Origin: Odontesthes bonariensis
Lineage: Eukaryota; Chordata; Actinopteri; Atheriniformes; Atherinopsidae
DNA length: 64,000 nucleotides
Assembly (NCBI RefSeq): GCF_027942865.1
Contig: NC_134511.1
Span: forward strand, 25,777,390-25,841,389
Direction: 5' to 3'
The translations under genes and the position numbers were made by a program. Shown piece by piece: positions 1 through 29,354 of the stretch. Positions within the stretch are counted from its first letter, which is position 1, and each line of letters starts with the position of its first letter. The notes below the pieces were generated by a model. The model was not told where the DNA came from. It saw nothing but the letters and a program-made list of their open reading frames with translations, and searched no databases.

Positions 1-18784
<18,784 letters not shown>

Positions 18785-18960
18785 TGGTTTCTAACGTTGT
18801 ATCGATGCCTGAATAATACGCTAAGCTGAGTATATTACATGTCGTACTCGGAAATGCCGTTTGGGCGCATGCGCTTAAGCGTGCGATGAGAAGGTAAGGC
18901 GTGGTCATTCGGTCACAGTCTGGCCCACAGCAGAGCTATAGAGTAATAGCTCTAGTAATA
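18785..18960 (-). promoter_or_regulatory. zfr 5' UTR / promoter with NRF-1-type palindrome
   Basis: The 170 bases upstream of the zfr ATG are locally CpG-richer than the surroundings and contain the palindrome GCGCATGCGC at 18865-18874, the consensus for NRF-1, common in TATA-less housekeeping promoters. No TATA box was seen. The transcription start was not determined. Confidence 0.45.
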
Positions 18961-19917
18961 CTAATCATAATAGTATAATAGATAATAGTAATCATTTCTC
19001 TACAGCTCTGGTCTACAGTCCAGAGACATAATATACGTGGACGCCTCATAGACTGACGTTGCCTAGTGGAGCCGACGTATCAGCGCGGGCGCCATCTTGG
19101 ATGGGTCTCCAATGCCCCCACATTGCATTTATTTCGACTGAGGAAGGTGTATATCCCCAACTACAATAATCAGACCTCCCCGAATGTTTACCGGATTTTC
19201 ACACGGTTTGCTTTGTTACAAACGAAAGATATTTAGTTAGGATACAGGACGCAGTCACACATTAAAAATACGTGCTTTCATGCTGAAAGACTTTGTATTA
19301 TGCTCTTTAACAAAGACATATGGTAGGCTATGGCATGTTGATAAATGTACAAATTAATTAAATATAAATTTTATATTTTAATAAAGAAACAAGTTTGATT
19401 GTTCATTTCAATTTATTTCTCTCTCTCACACACACACAGACGACCCTTCTGTAACACATATACATACAAGCTCCCATATAGGATTCTTTTTTTTTTGTCA
19501 TTGTATTCCTACAACAAAATTTTGTTGGCACTCAAGAAAAACAGACAAAACAACAACAATGAAGAAAATGAAAAATAAAACGTTTTTTTATTTTTTAAAG
19601 TGTCGAGTAGTAAAAACAGTTATAAATATATTAGAAAAGATATATACAGTTCTAAATGGTGGAATTATAAATATGGTGGAAGTAACCATTTTCGCTATAT
19701 GTAGGCTATATGTAATATAAATTATAGATAGATATTTTAAAGGCCTAGAAAAATAAGTGTTATAATTCCAGGTCATTCCAGCGTAACTCTACCCTGTTAG
19801 GCTTGCAACTGGGGCTGGGGAGCTGAAGCCCTTGAAAAAGAACTGTTTTGCACAGCTTCTCACATATGCTAGCACTCTGTAACTCCAGGGTAGTTCATTT
19901 TGCGATGTGGTGCAGCC

Positions 19918-20109
19918 TTACTTTGTGAAATACAGACACCACGAAATGACATAAGCATCATCTCTAAGCCTGACAATCTCACCCGTCCTGTCAAAATCGC
20001 CAGGCTTAAAGTGCTCACTACAGAGCTTTGACGACTCAGTCGCAACAAAACCCTCCCGTCTTATCGCAACTTCCCATTGCCTCCTCAAGCCTGTATCACT
20101 GGGAAACCT
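19918..20109 (-). pseudogene. THAP domain, second half, with stop
   Basis: Follows an AAG acceptor-like site and reads RFPSDTGLRRQWEVAIRR, then SSKLCSEHFKPGDFDRTG and a stop at 19918-19920. LCSEHF supplies the C and H of the C2CH zinc site, and FP/W are the conserved THAP positions. The usual C-terminal AVPTIF block is replaced by unrelated residues. Confidence 0.65.
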
Positions 20110-20228
20110 TCAAATTACGAATAAGAAAAAAAAAACAGCAAGAGACAATGAGAGAGAGTACCAGTCCCCGCTGTAATAATGTTACACGTAAGTAATGTTA
20201 GTTAGGATGACACAATATTATATATGGT

Positions 20229-20303
20229 AAAATAAACCCCACGTGATCTGGTATCAATACTGCGCCGGTTATTGCAACCGTAAACTGCACTAAATACGGG
20301 CAT
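20229..20303 (-). pseudogene. THAP domain, N-terminal exon remnant
   Basis: Reads MPVFSAVYGCNNRRS followed by IDTRSRGVYFT, matching a THAP N-terminus (usual pattern C-x2-4-C then NR). The first zinc-ligand Cys is Ser here. No clear GT donor follows. Confidence 0.6.
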
Positions 20304-20553
20304 AGTTGCTCACTCTCCGTGGACTCCAATTGATTCTGGTGCTAGCCTAGAGTAAGGGAGACCCAGCCAATATGGCGGCGACGCTGTTACGTTCCAGCAC
20401 GCCATGAGACGTCTACGTATATTATGTCTATGCTACAGTCAATATGTATTAATAACCAGGCATAGCTAAACCCCCTGGTAAGGCCCATAACCATAAAGAC
20501 GACAGTTAGAGAGTAAAACGTTTCTGTTTTATTTACAACAGCATTAACATTCT

Positions 20554-21290
20554 GTAGCAGTGGCGGCTGCTGACTTTTAAAACAGGGGAAGCCCATATTA
20601 CTCGTTCAGGGTTGTAGTGGCTCGTGCCATCCCAAAGCAGAAGATAGCAAAGTTAAAAAGAATTAGTTGTAACATAGCTGTGTCTAGTATGCCCAGCAAA
20701 TACACAGAAAGAAGGTATAGACTTTGAAAATTCACACAGCAAGGCCAAAATCAAGTATGATCGAATCTAAGGCCTGTAAATGGCTGGATCTGTGGCTGGA
20801 TCAGAATCTGTGGAGCATTTTTCCCTGTCATAATGAATACTTAGAGTTTGATGGTGGTGGTAAGTATTCTTAAAAAAGGTAACATCTGTGAATGGGCAGC
20901 ATGAATTCTGGAAAGAAACAACTAAAAGTATGAGTGAAACTCCGACAGCACTTTCACAGACAACCAGTCTCTTTCGTATCCGCTTTGGGACTGAAGTTCC
21001 AGCGTGCTTCTCCCCGCTTAAAAATTCGGCTGCCACAACATCTCTCATGATGGACAAACACTGACTCCAATCATCACAACGCAGCCCCTCATATTGACAC
21101 ACCCACGTCTAATCTACCCCCAGAGAAGCCGGGCAGCCTCGGAAGTGATGAGTTTTTGTCGATTTAGCCAATGATGACCTCGAATTGTAGAAAACTCTCC
21201 CGCCCCCTCCTCGAAGCCGGGCAGCCCTCGGCTCGGAAGCCTGGCTGTTAGCGGCGGCTTCATAACATGATTTCCTCAGTGAACGGCGGT
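20554..21290. mobile_element. Probable DNA-transposon remnant (CAGTGGCGGCTG left end)
   Basis: CAGTGGCGGCTGCTGACTTT followed by ACAGGGGAAGCCC resembles the left end of a teleost DNA transposon. The right end was not located. The minus-strand open frame across 21102-20767 has no recognisable domain. Confidence 0.35.
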
Positions 21291-22655
21291 GATTTCAGAA
21301 CAAATCACTTCATTAAGCTACAGGACAACATGTTGTAGTTATGAAAGTAAATGCAGTATTGGGCATATCTTGTGTTTTGTGAATAACTGTTTTATCGTCA
21401 ATTTAACCTTGAAGATGTAGCAATTTCGCCAGAGAATGGGAGAGGCTGTCCGGCTTCCCGTGTTGTCTCTGAATAGCCCCGGCTGTTCTGTAGGTGGTTG
21501 GCAGAACCTAAAGCAGACTACTGAGCAGTAGGACAATAAAAAACACTAGATGACACACTTCATGCAATTAAAACACTGTCAGCAAAACCATGCAAATAAA
21601 AGTCCAGCCTCTTTCTCCCGATACTACTACCACGGCTACCAGGTGCTTTGGCTCAGGGCTACAGTTGCTAAATAAAATCAATAAAACCAAAAGAAAATAC
21701 TACTAAAACAACGGCACCATGCACCCGTCTCCCAAATGTTTGTGGCCAACTCCTGCTGTCGCCTCTGTCCGACGGTACAATACGCCTCTGTCACCTGTGT
21801 GAGCATTCATAAGATAATGTTTAAATCTCTGGGCACAAGTTATTTAAAAAAAATTGAAGGTTCCTGCTGTACATACCCCGGCTCGTGGCTTTTCTGCTCA
21901 CCAGAGAACAAAGGACAACCCCACACCTTGCTGTCTGTACAGCAGAGCTCCTACTATTCTGTGTCCTGGGAATCAGACACACCTGGATTTAATTACCCAC
22001 TACTCCCTAGTCACACTTGTCATTTTTTTTGTTCACCAACTCTTTCAAAGTAACACTTAAGTCAGACAACAGGGCAGTACAGTATGGAGCACAGAGACTG
22101 CACAGGAATGGCAAAGCGCCTCATGCCCTGTAGATGGGCGCTTAACCAGGTTTGTTTGGCAGAGTCCAGTTCATAAACAGAGATAACAAACTAGTATACA
22201 TTAACAGTAGCCCTACAAAGATGGATGCGAATTGTTCATAAAATTCCAAGGAGATCACAGCCCGTCCAGGCCAGTCCCAATAGTAGCTGTCTACAATGTC
22301 TACAGTGCTTACTAAAAATGCTTAATTCTGATGTTACAAGACTAATCTCTTAGTCTCTAAAATCAAATAGAGAACCATCAGGAACATTTCTGTCTTTCCT
22401 TTTGTAAAAACTGTCACATGGCCTCTAACTCTTTCTGAAACCTTTGCTGGGAGTAATTACATTGTTAGCTTGGACCCCACCGTTAACAAATCCATTATTA
22501 CTGACTGACATCAACATTGAATATCAGGGTTCTGAAAAAGGTTTTCAACCATATCCCCTGCACTGTGAGCCAGTCACAGGCCAAGACAGGAAAAACCCAA
22601 ATACTCATTCATCAGGGCTAGTGAGAGCTCATCATCCCTACAGACATACTCTTCT
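21291..22655. other. Intergenic, nothing recognised
   Basis: About 1.4 kb of unassigned sequence. Several 60-105 codon open frames lack recognisable motifs. Confidence 0.4.
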
Positions 22656-24170
22656 TTAGATTAGATTCAACTTTAATGTCATTGCACAGAGTACAACTAC
22701 TGAGACAACGAACCACTAGTGCAAAGAAGCAGAAAGTGTTGAGTTTGTGCCTGTGCAGTAAGGGTAGAATGGTAATGAACTGGGACTACCTATAAACACA
22801 AGTATGAATATATACAGTATGTACAGTATATATATGTAAATATATACATAATCAAATCAAAGTCAAATTTATTTGTAGCACATGTCATGTACAAAACAGC
22901 TCAAAGTGCTTCACATAAAATAAAAGCATTGCAGCGGGGAGTGGAAGAAGCATTAAAAATACATAAAAGAATATAAAGAGAAACAAATAAAATAATTAAA
23001 ATGATTAAAAAGAAGCAACAGTCTAGATAAATTAAAAGATATCGTGCAGATTTCATGCATAGACACATGAGAAAAGAAATGTTTTTAACCTGGATTTAAA
23101 AATGTCTCCATTTGGTGAAAGTTTAATCTCCACTGGCAGTTTGTTCCACTTGTTTGTAGCATTACAGCTAAACGCTGCTTCTCCATGTTTAGTCTGGACT
23201 CTGGACTGGACAAGCTGACCTGAGTCCTTGGATCTAAGAGCTCTGCTGGGTTTATATTCTCTGAACATATAACAGTAAAAGTTGCAGAATTAGGTAAGAG
23301 GCATGATGTGATAAGTACAATGGATGTACAATGGATGTCAAAATGAGTAAACTATAGATGAAAGTACAGAGTAAACAGTGTAGTGCTAATGTTCAGTGGC
23401 TGGTGGTGTGTGACCATCAAGGCCAGGGTGGAGGGATGAAGTACAGTCACTGGAGGTAGGTGTGCGGGGGGGGGTCAGGTGGGCTATCGTGGTGGTGCAG
23501 AGTTCAGCAGGGGGACAGCCCCAGGGAAGAAGCTGTTTCTAAACCTACTGGTCCGGGAACGGAGGGCCCTGTAGCGCCTCCCAGAGGGGAGGAGGGCAAA
23601 CAGTCTGTGGCTGGGGTGAGAGCTGTCCTTCATGATGCTGCTCACCTTCCACAGACATCTTCTGTGCTGGACAGCCTCGATGGTGGGGAGTGAGGAACCA
23701 GTGATGCGTTGGGCACTTTTCACCACCCTCTGGAGTGGTCTACGGTCAGCGGCGGAGCAACCATACCACACCGAGATGCAGCTGGTGACGATGCGTCTGG
23801 ATGGTGCAGCGGGAGAAGTTCACCAGAATCTGAGGGGACAGATGGCCCTTCTTCGGTCTCCTCAGGAAGAAGAGGCACTGATGAGCCTTCTTGATCAGGG
23901 TTGAGGTGTTGAGGGTCCAAGAGAGGTCCTCAGAGATGTGGACACCCAGGAACTGAAAGCTGGCGACACGCTCAACCTCCGGATGGGTGTGTGTGTCCCC
24001 TTTGGTTCTCCTGATGTGGACCATGAGCTCCTTTGTCTTCTTAGTGTTGTCAGCTAGGTGCTGAACCTTTTTCCTATAGGCCGACTAATCGTTGTTGCTG
24101 ATGAGGCCAATCACTGTTGTGTCGTCTGCAAACTTGACAATGGTGTTAGAGAGCCATGTACAGGTGTGCA
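22656..24170 (-). mobile_element. L2/CR1-like LINE, ORF2 3' part and UTR, split by another LINE fragment
   Basis: On the minus strand, 24150-24024 reads FADDTTVIGLI-like residues (VDDTTVIGLISNNN). 24024-23746 continues with FQFLGVHISEDLSW and KKAHQCLFFLRRPKK. 23771-23484 ends with MWYGCSAADRRPLQRVVKSA, LFALLPSGRRYRALRSR and FRNSFFPGAVPLLNS. Several frameshifts are present. The 3' UTR ends near 22660 (TTTAATGTCATTGCACAGAG on the plus strand). A different LINE tail is inserted at about 22851-23270. Confidence 0.8.
22851..23270 (-). mobile_element. Second LINE family 3' fragment nested in the L2-like UTR
   Basis: The minus strand, 23268-23053, reads FREYKPSRALRSKDSGQL, RVQTKHGEAAFSCNATNKWN and FKSRLKTFLFSCVYA, then a stop. 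The UTR ends at about 22851 with AAATTTATTTGTAGCACATG. It is the same family type as the fragments at 6640-8290 and 48240-50053. Confidence 0.7.
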
Positions 24171-24240
24171 GTCGTAGGTGGTCGGGGTTATAAGGAAAAG
24201 AGAAAAGCACTGTTATCGCTTTGTGTTTGAGATGCTAAAT

Positions 24241-24590
24241 TTTTACAGTTAACACGTTCAACTTTGGGCTGCTGGGTGGTGGTTAGCACTTCCTGGTTTG
24301 ACTCCCGGCCGGGGCCTTTCTGTGTGGAGTTTGCATGTTCTCCCCGTGTATGCGTGGGTTCTCTCCGATACTCCGGCTTCCTCCCACTGTCCAAAAACAT
24401 GCATGTTAGGTTACTTGATGTCTCTAAAATTGTCCTTAGGAGTGAGTGTGAGCGTGTGCATGGTTGTTTGTCTGGTTTGTCTCTGTGTGGCCCTGTGATG
24501 GACTGGCGGCCTGTCCAGGGTGTACCCCGCCTCTTGCTCATTGACCGCTGGGATAGGCTCCAGCCCCCTGTGACCTTGAGTTGGATTAAT
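24241..24590 (+). repeat. Dispersed repeat A, left part (right part at 35005-35031)
   Basis: Contains GGTGGTTAGCACTTCC, TGACTCCCGGCCGGGGC, TTTGCATGTTCTCCCCGTG, AAAAACATGCATGTTAGG and GGATAGGCTCCAGCCCC, a very widespread teleost repeat. It breaks at GAGTTGGATTAA and resumes about 10.4 kb later at GGTAAAGAAAATGGATGG. Other copies here (36380-36690, 43305-43540) show that these two pieces are normally adjacent. Confidence 0.8.
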
Positions 24591-24611
24591 TTTCAATTCA
24601 ATTTCAGTTTT
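24588..24611 (+). repeat. Dispersed repeat B, left part, with PLE target duplication
   Basis: TTTTCAATTCAATTTCAG is the start of a common teleost repeat that normally continues TTTTATTTATATAGCGCC. Here that continuation lies at 34802. The last 14 bases (24598-24611) are repeated at 34802-34815. Confidence 0.65.
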
Positions 24612-24612
24612 C

Positions 24613-26088
24613 TCCTTTAAACCTAAATCTACCTTTTGCCCTGTCATTGTAAATGCTACTCTGAGTACTTTTACTAAAAAAGTGGATTTTGAAGTAGATA
24701 AAATGTACCGACAAAGACAAAATATATCTAAGTACTATAATTTAACAAAGCAGGAGCGTTGTGCACTTGAACAGATGATGAAAGATGATGATTTGATAAT
24801 TAAAAGAGCTGATAAGGGAGGAGCTGTGGTTGTTTGGGGAAAAGATAAATACATAAAAGAGGCAAATAGACAACTGAATGATCCTGAATACTATGAGGTT
24901 TTGAAATACAACCCTACAGAGGTCTTGAAAATGGAATTGAAAAACATACTGACTGAAGCTAAAGAAAAAGACTGGATTTCTGATGGTGAATGTAAATTTC
25001 TTTTCAATGAGCATCCTAAACTAGCATCTTTTTACCTTCTCCCTAAGATACACAAAAACTTAGAAAATCTCCCAGGAAGACCAGTCATTTCTGGGAATGA
25101 CAGCCTTACTGAACCTATTTCTAAATACATAGATTATTTCATTAAGCCCATTTTACCTCTGCTCCCAGCATATATACAAGACACCACAGCTGTCCTTAAT
25201 AAGATCCAGGAACTAGGGAATATTGGACAAGATACTTTATTAGCAACTATGGATGTGGAGTCACTTTACACTTCAATTGTACATGAAGAAGGACTAGCAG
25301 CGCTTGAGTTTTTTCTACAGGAGCAGCTACAAACAGAAACTCCCCCTGCGCATTTTCTTATAAATTTAACAAAATGGACATTAAATAATAATATCTTTAT
25401 TTTTCAAGATCGCCTTTTCAAGCAAGCTAAAGGATGTGCTATGGGAGCTTGCTATAGTCCCTCATATGCAGGGTTACACATGGGTAAATGGGAACACGAT
25501 TTTGTGTTAAACTCTACTAAAAATTCTTATTTGAATAAAATAATCTATTATGGGAGATATATTGATGATATACTTCTACTGTGGGATGGATCTGAAACTG
25601 AATTATTGGCTTTCCATGCTTATCTCAATGGCATCAACAAAAACATCAAACTGTCTCTGGAGTTTGACAAACAAAGCATTTGCTTTCTAGATTTGGAAAT
25701 ATACAAAGACAAGGAAAGTTTCTTGCATTCCACCATCTATAGAAAACCTACCTCTCGCAACACTATTTTACATGCAAAAAGCTTCCACCCCAGACATTTA
25801 AAGGATAACATACCCTATGGTCAATTCCAGAGATTGAAAAGAATTTGTGATGAAACGTATTCTTTTGAGGTAAAGGCAAATGAAATGGAAAATAGATTTA
25901 TTAAAAGAGGTTACAAAAAGAAAACCATTCAGAGTGCCAAAGACAGAGCTAAGAACCTAGACCGACAATCTCTGTTAACAAGTGGGAAATCCAAACAAAG
26001 TTCTGGGAGAGTTGTCTTTTCCACAAGGTTCAGCACGGAAGCAAATCACATCAAAAACATAATCAGGAAAAATTGGAATTTATTACAC
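24613..26088 (+). pseudogene. PLE reverse transcriptase (N-terminal portion of PLE ORF, split by LTR insertion)
   Basis: Copies the element RNA into DNA during target-primed insertion. The frame is open from the truncated left edge; the first ATG is at 24703. Motifs in order: IIKRADKGGAVVVW, ASFYLLPKIHK, LPGRPVISGNDSLTEP, ATMDVESLYTSI (RT motif A, catalytic Asp), KGCAMGACYSPSYAGLHM, YYGRYIDDILLLWDG (motif C, YIDD at 25558-25569) and SICFLDLEIYKD. These are hallmarks of PLE rather than LINE or retroviral RTs. The native protein is cut at 26088, and the frame then reads about 40 codons into the LTR. The Neptune or Poseidon subtype was not settled. Confidence 0.9.
26085..26088. repeat. 4-bp target duplication (left) of the LTR element
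   Basis: ACAC, repeated at 33738-33741. Reading from 26088 directly to 33742 restores the PLE reading frame. Confidence 0.85.
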
Positions 26089-27647
26089 TGTAGCAGTCAC
26101 AGTGCCGTGTGGATTAAGAGTTTTTCAAACTTTGACAAAACCAACATTCCTGTGGGGGATGTTTACGTATGTGGATATAAACCAGATCTTCATTTTCTTT
26201 CCACATAGGAAAAAGAGACAGAAACTGCCTAATTTACAACACCCTTAAGAGCTTTTGGGGAGTCGAACTCCAACAGACACTTGCCATTAAAATTGGAAAA
26301 CTCGAATGAACAAAGAACTCACTCTTGGAAAAGTGGGACACTTACTATCTTATCTAGACCATAACTCGAAAGTTGACACTTTAACACCCCTCTTCACCAT
26401 CAGACCGACCAGATGGCTATACATACGAACTGAGAAGACTCACTTTTAGTAAATCTTAAAACTATATTAAATGTGTTTGATAACCGTGTACAATTTCTTT
26501 CAGGTTTCCCGCTTGATCACAAGACGCATATAGAGACAATTTGTACATTCTGGCTTAAATATTGACAAAGAACTGATTTTGGTGGAAAATGCCCAACCTG
26601 CCTGATGGAACCACATTGCCCCCTAGTGGTCTGCAGTGTTGATTAGTTGAGAGGACTCAGTAAAATGGACAATATATGCAACTAGTAACTTCTAACGATG
26701 TCCCTTCGGTATCTATTTGGTATTTGTTTAGTGTCCCCATTGTTAACACAGAAATTTGCATCGTGTAATTCACTATTCATTTGTCACGATTTCATAGATA
26801 TTCATCTGAATTTTGAAAGTCATAATTGTCTTTATCATGTGTGTTATTTTGATGTCTTTATATTACAAGTCTATGTTATATCTTTAATCTGCATATCTTA
26901 ACAAGATGTGGTGTTTTCAGAATCACCGAGACAAATGTTCTATGAGATGGGAGTAATGGAGAAACACAAAGTTCTTTGTCTAAATCCAGAAATCCCCCTA
27001 GCACAGATCACCTTACACAGACATGCACACAGTTCAAGCATGTCATTGGCTGAAAAAGTAGTGTAAGCCCCGCCTCCGAGAGTCAAAACCCGGAACAGCG
27101 GAAAACACAGTCTCTTTTTGCTCTCTTGCCTTCTCCCCTTTTTGCGGCTCGTGTGCTCTGGCTCGCTTCAGGCGTCTGCGCTTGCCCTCTGGTGCTCTGT
27201 ATCTTGTTCCAGAAGAGTTCCAACCCAGAGTTTCAGAAGGAAATTTGAGCAGAAAACAGCTGCTCATAGACTTTTAGAAATGGTTTAAGCAGAAGAGAAG
27301 AGCTCGCCGGAGTTTGGGAGTTTTCCCATAATCTCAGGAGAGAGCGGAAGGACGTGTGGATAACGATGCAGCGGACGACCGGAGGAGACCCTCCAGAACC
27401 CAGTGAGACCCCGGAAACGAGAACTTCACGAAAGTAGCGAGATATGAGACTGAATATTAATTGAATATTAATTTAACACCAGGATCGTAAGATTTCGAAC
27501 AGTTTTCCGACCGGACTGTGACTTAAAATTAAGTCAAAACCTAGGTTGGTGGTGCCCCTAAATTCGAGGTAAGGTTTATTTGAGACTGTAAGAACATCTC
27601 ATAAATCCTTATATTTAATAGGTATATAAATACCCGGTAACGCTACA
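26089..27647 (+). repeat. 5' LTR (1559 bp)
   Basis: TG...CA-bounded direct repeat of 32178-33737. It carries a CCAAT box in reverse (ATTGG, 27045-27049) and a GC box (CCCCGCCTCC, 27068-27077) just before a pyrimidine-rich stretch. This is a plausible U3 promoter without a well-placed TATA box. A TATATAAAT at about 27622 lies too close to the LTR end to be the main promoter. Confidence 0.93.
27045..27077 (+). promoter_or_regulatory. Candidate U3 promoter elements (ATTGG and GC box)
   Basis: ATTGG and CCCCGCCTCC lie 19 bases apart, about 570-600 bp before the 5' LTR end. The same pair recurs in the 3' LTR at 33135-33167. Function is inferred from motif type and position only. Confidence 0.4.
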
Positions 27648-29354
27648 TATTTTTGGTGCGCCGTGCGAGGCGTTTTACGGTAGACTGACTTACGTGAAGG
27701 AAAGCATAAACATGATATTGGCTGGTTCATTATCTGTGTGTGAGCAATGCAAGCAGTGGCTGTGTCTGTCTTTATAAACTTAGAATGACTAAAAGCACTT
27801 TATCAGAGTAATCGTGGACGCATGATAACTCTCCAAATCCGTGGGTGCGCAATATTAATTGCACACCGCAGAAGAGCAGCCAGCCGTCGCTGTCTCGACC
27901 CAGAATAAAGATTGCATGCACAGCGCAAGAACGCTGAATTTAAAGGCCTGGCCGTAGTTGCGAGTTTCCAACACGGTTGATTTGATTTTTTTTATGAGTA
28001 TCACAAATTCAGCCGCGAGTCCCGGTGAATTTAGTCAACTCAGAGCCTCCTCAAACACAGGAGTTTTGATCTGCTGTAATCTTGCAGCCGGACATAAAAA
28101 AAGCATCAAGGTGCTATATTGAAACCCCATGAAGTGGGGGAGTGAGTTTAAACGTTGTTTAACGGAGCGTTGTGACGCCTAAAATAAAGTAATACAGATT
28201 ACTTATTGAAAGTTAAAGCTGCTGAGCTTAACTGAATGAGTCAGAGCCGTCGCTCCTGATAAAATAAATGAATAAAATAAGTAAATAAAATACACACGGT
28301 CACAAAACGTGATCGCATGAATGACTTAAACAGTCAATTGTTTTTGTATTATTAAATAAACGACCGGAACGCCGTGTCTGTTGAACCCAGTTGAAAGAAA
28401 AAACTGAGGGTGTGTTTATTTTTAAAATGCTTACAAGCCCTAACTAAAATAATAAACGGCAGTAGTGGACAGACCAATTTTGCTGCAGAAAAATTGAGTT
28501 GGTGACTCTATTCGTTGTTATTATCAAAGTTGGTGACTTTTAGAAGCATTCTGAACTGAGGCCGCCGTGTCAAGCATTGTGAGTTTCGCAAAGCTGTGTT
28601 TAAAAGTTTGTGAGCAAACTACAACATCGCTTGTGCACTGTCTGTGAGAGACGTTAACCCTTTCATTCCCCAGTTGAAATGAGGCGAATTCACTGAGTGC
28701 TTGAAGGACTATTGGTGGGCGGTGCTAGAAATCGTCACCAGTGACGTCAACTCCTCACTCCCTTCTCTCAAACCCGCCCACTTGAAGCTTTTTGGACATG
28801 TGAGCGCTCAGGATCACATTAAATAGGATCACAAAGAAAGCTGATCATTTTGCTTGGTACTAACGAATACCAGCTTTATTTGAATATTCTTTAATGCATT
28901 TGAATTAATTGTTTGACATAAACAATACCAACTTTGTTATTTGGAAACATTAATTGAAGCTAATTTATCTCAAATGTGTGTCTTTCACCAAATCAGATTA
29001 CCTTAACAGGAACTGATTATAAGACACTAAGGCTTAAAGAAAACAACAGCCAAGAGCTTGTATGTTCCCTTTTGTGTTAGCATTAATGTTTTCCCTCTTT
29101 TTACCATAACGGTTAATGATAAGCTTCTAAATTAAATGCATTTCTTCCAGTTTTGAGTAAAATAACACAGTCGTGTTTATTTTAACATCCTTCCTTATTT
29201 GTTTCTCAAGTAAACCAATTCAAAAGGAAGAAATTAATTTCAGGAGAACAATCCTTATTCCCAACTACCTTCACATTAACCCAACTATCTTCCCTTGTTC
29301 CAAACTCAAACCTATTTTCAGAAAGAACCCTTTCTGAGACAAGTGAAAAACAAG
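27648..29354 (+). other. Long leader of the LTR element with primer-binding-site candidate
   Basis: About 1.7 kb without a coding frame. TGGTGCGCCGTGCGAGG begins at 27654, six bases after the LTR, where a tRNA primer site is expected; the tRNA was not identified. An acceptor-like TATTTTCAG at about 29312-29320 sits just before gag and may mean gag is made from a spliced RNA. Confidence 0.55.

Larger units (their letters stand above)
19021..20432 (-). mobile_element. Non-autonomous P-element-like transposon with THAP-coding segments
   Basis: Long inverted termini begin CAGAGACATAATATACG (left) and, reverse-complemented, CATAGACATAATATACG (right). Similarity extends about 90 bp. An exact 8-bp duplication CTACAGTC lies at 19013-19020 and 20433-20440. 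The minus strand carries two blocks of a THAP DNA-binding domain (20303 to about 20229, and 20109-19918) and nothing resembling the rest of a P transposase. THAP domain, 8-bp duplication and termini together point to the P superfamily. Confidence 0.75.

Noticed and set aside
24290..24320. tRNA gene or tRNA-derived SINE head
   Set aside because: TTTGACTCCC resembles a B box, but no matching A box or cloverleaf was found, so repeat A was left unclassified.
26089..26208. Last 40 codons of the frame ending at 26208 as part of the PLE protein
   Set aside because: They are LTR sequence (also found after 32178). The PLE frame really continues at 33742.
27043..27267. 74-codon minus-strand frame present twice (also 33133-33357)
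   Set aside because: It is duplicated only because it lies in the two LTRs, and it overlaps the putative U3 promoter in antisense. No domain recognised.
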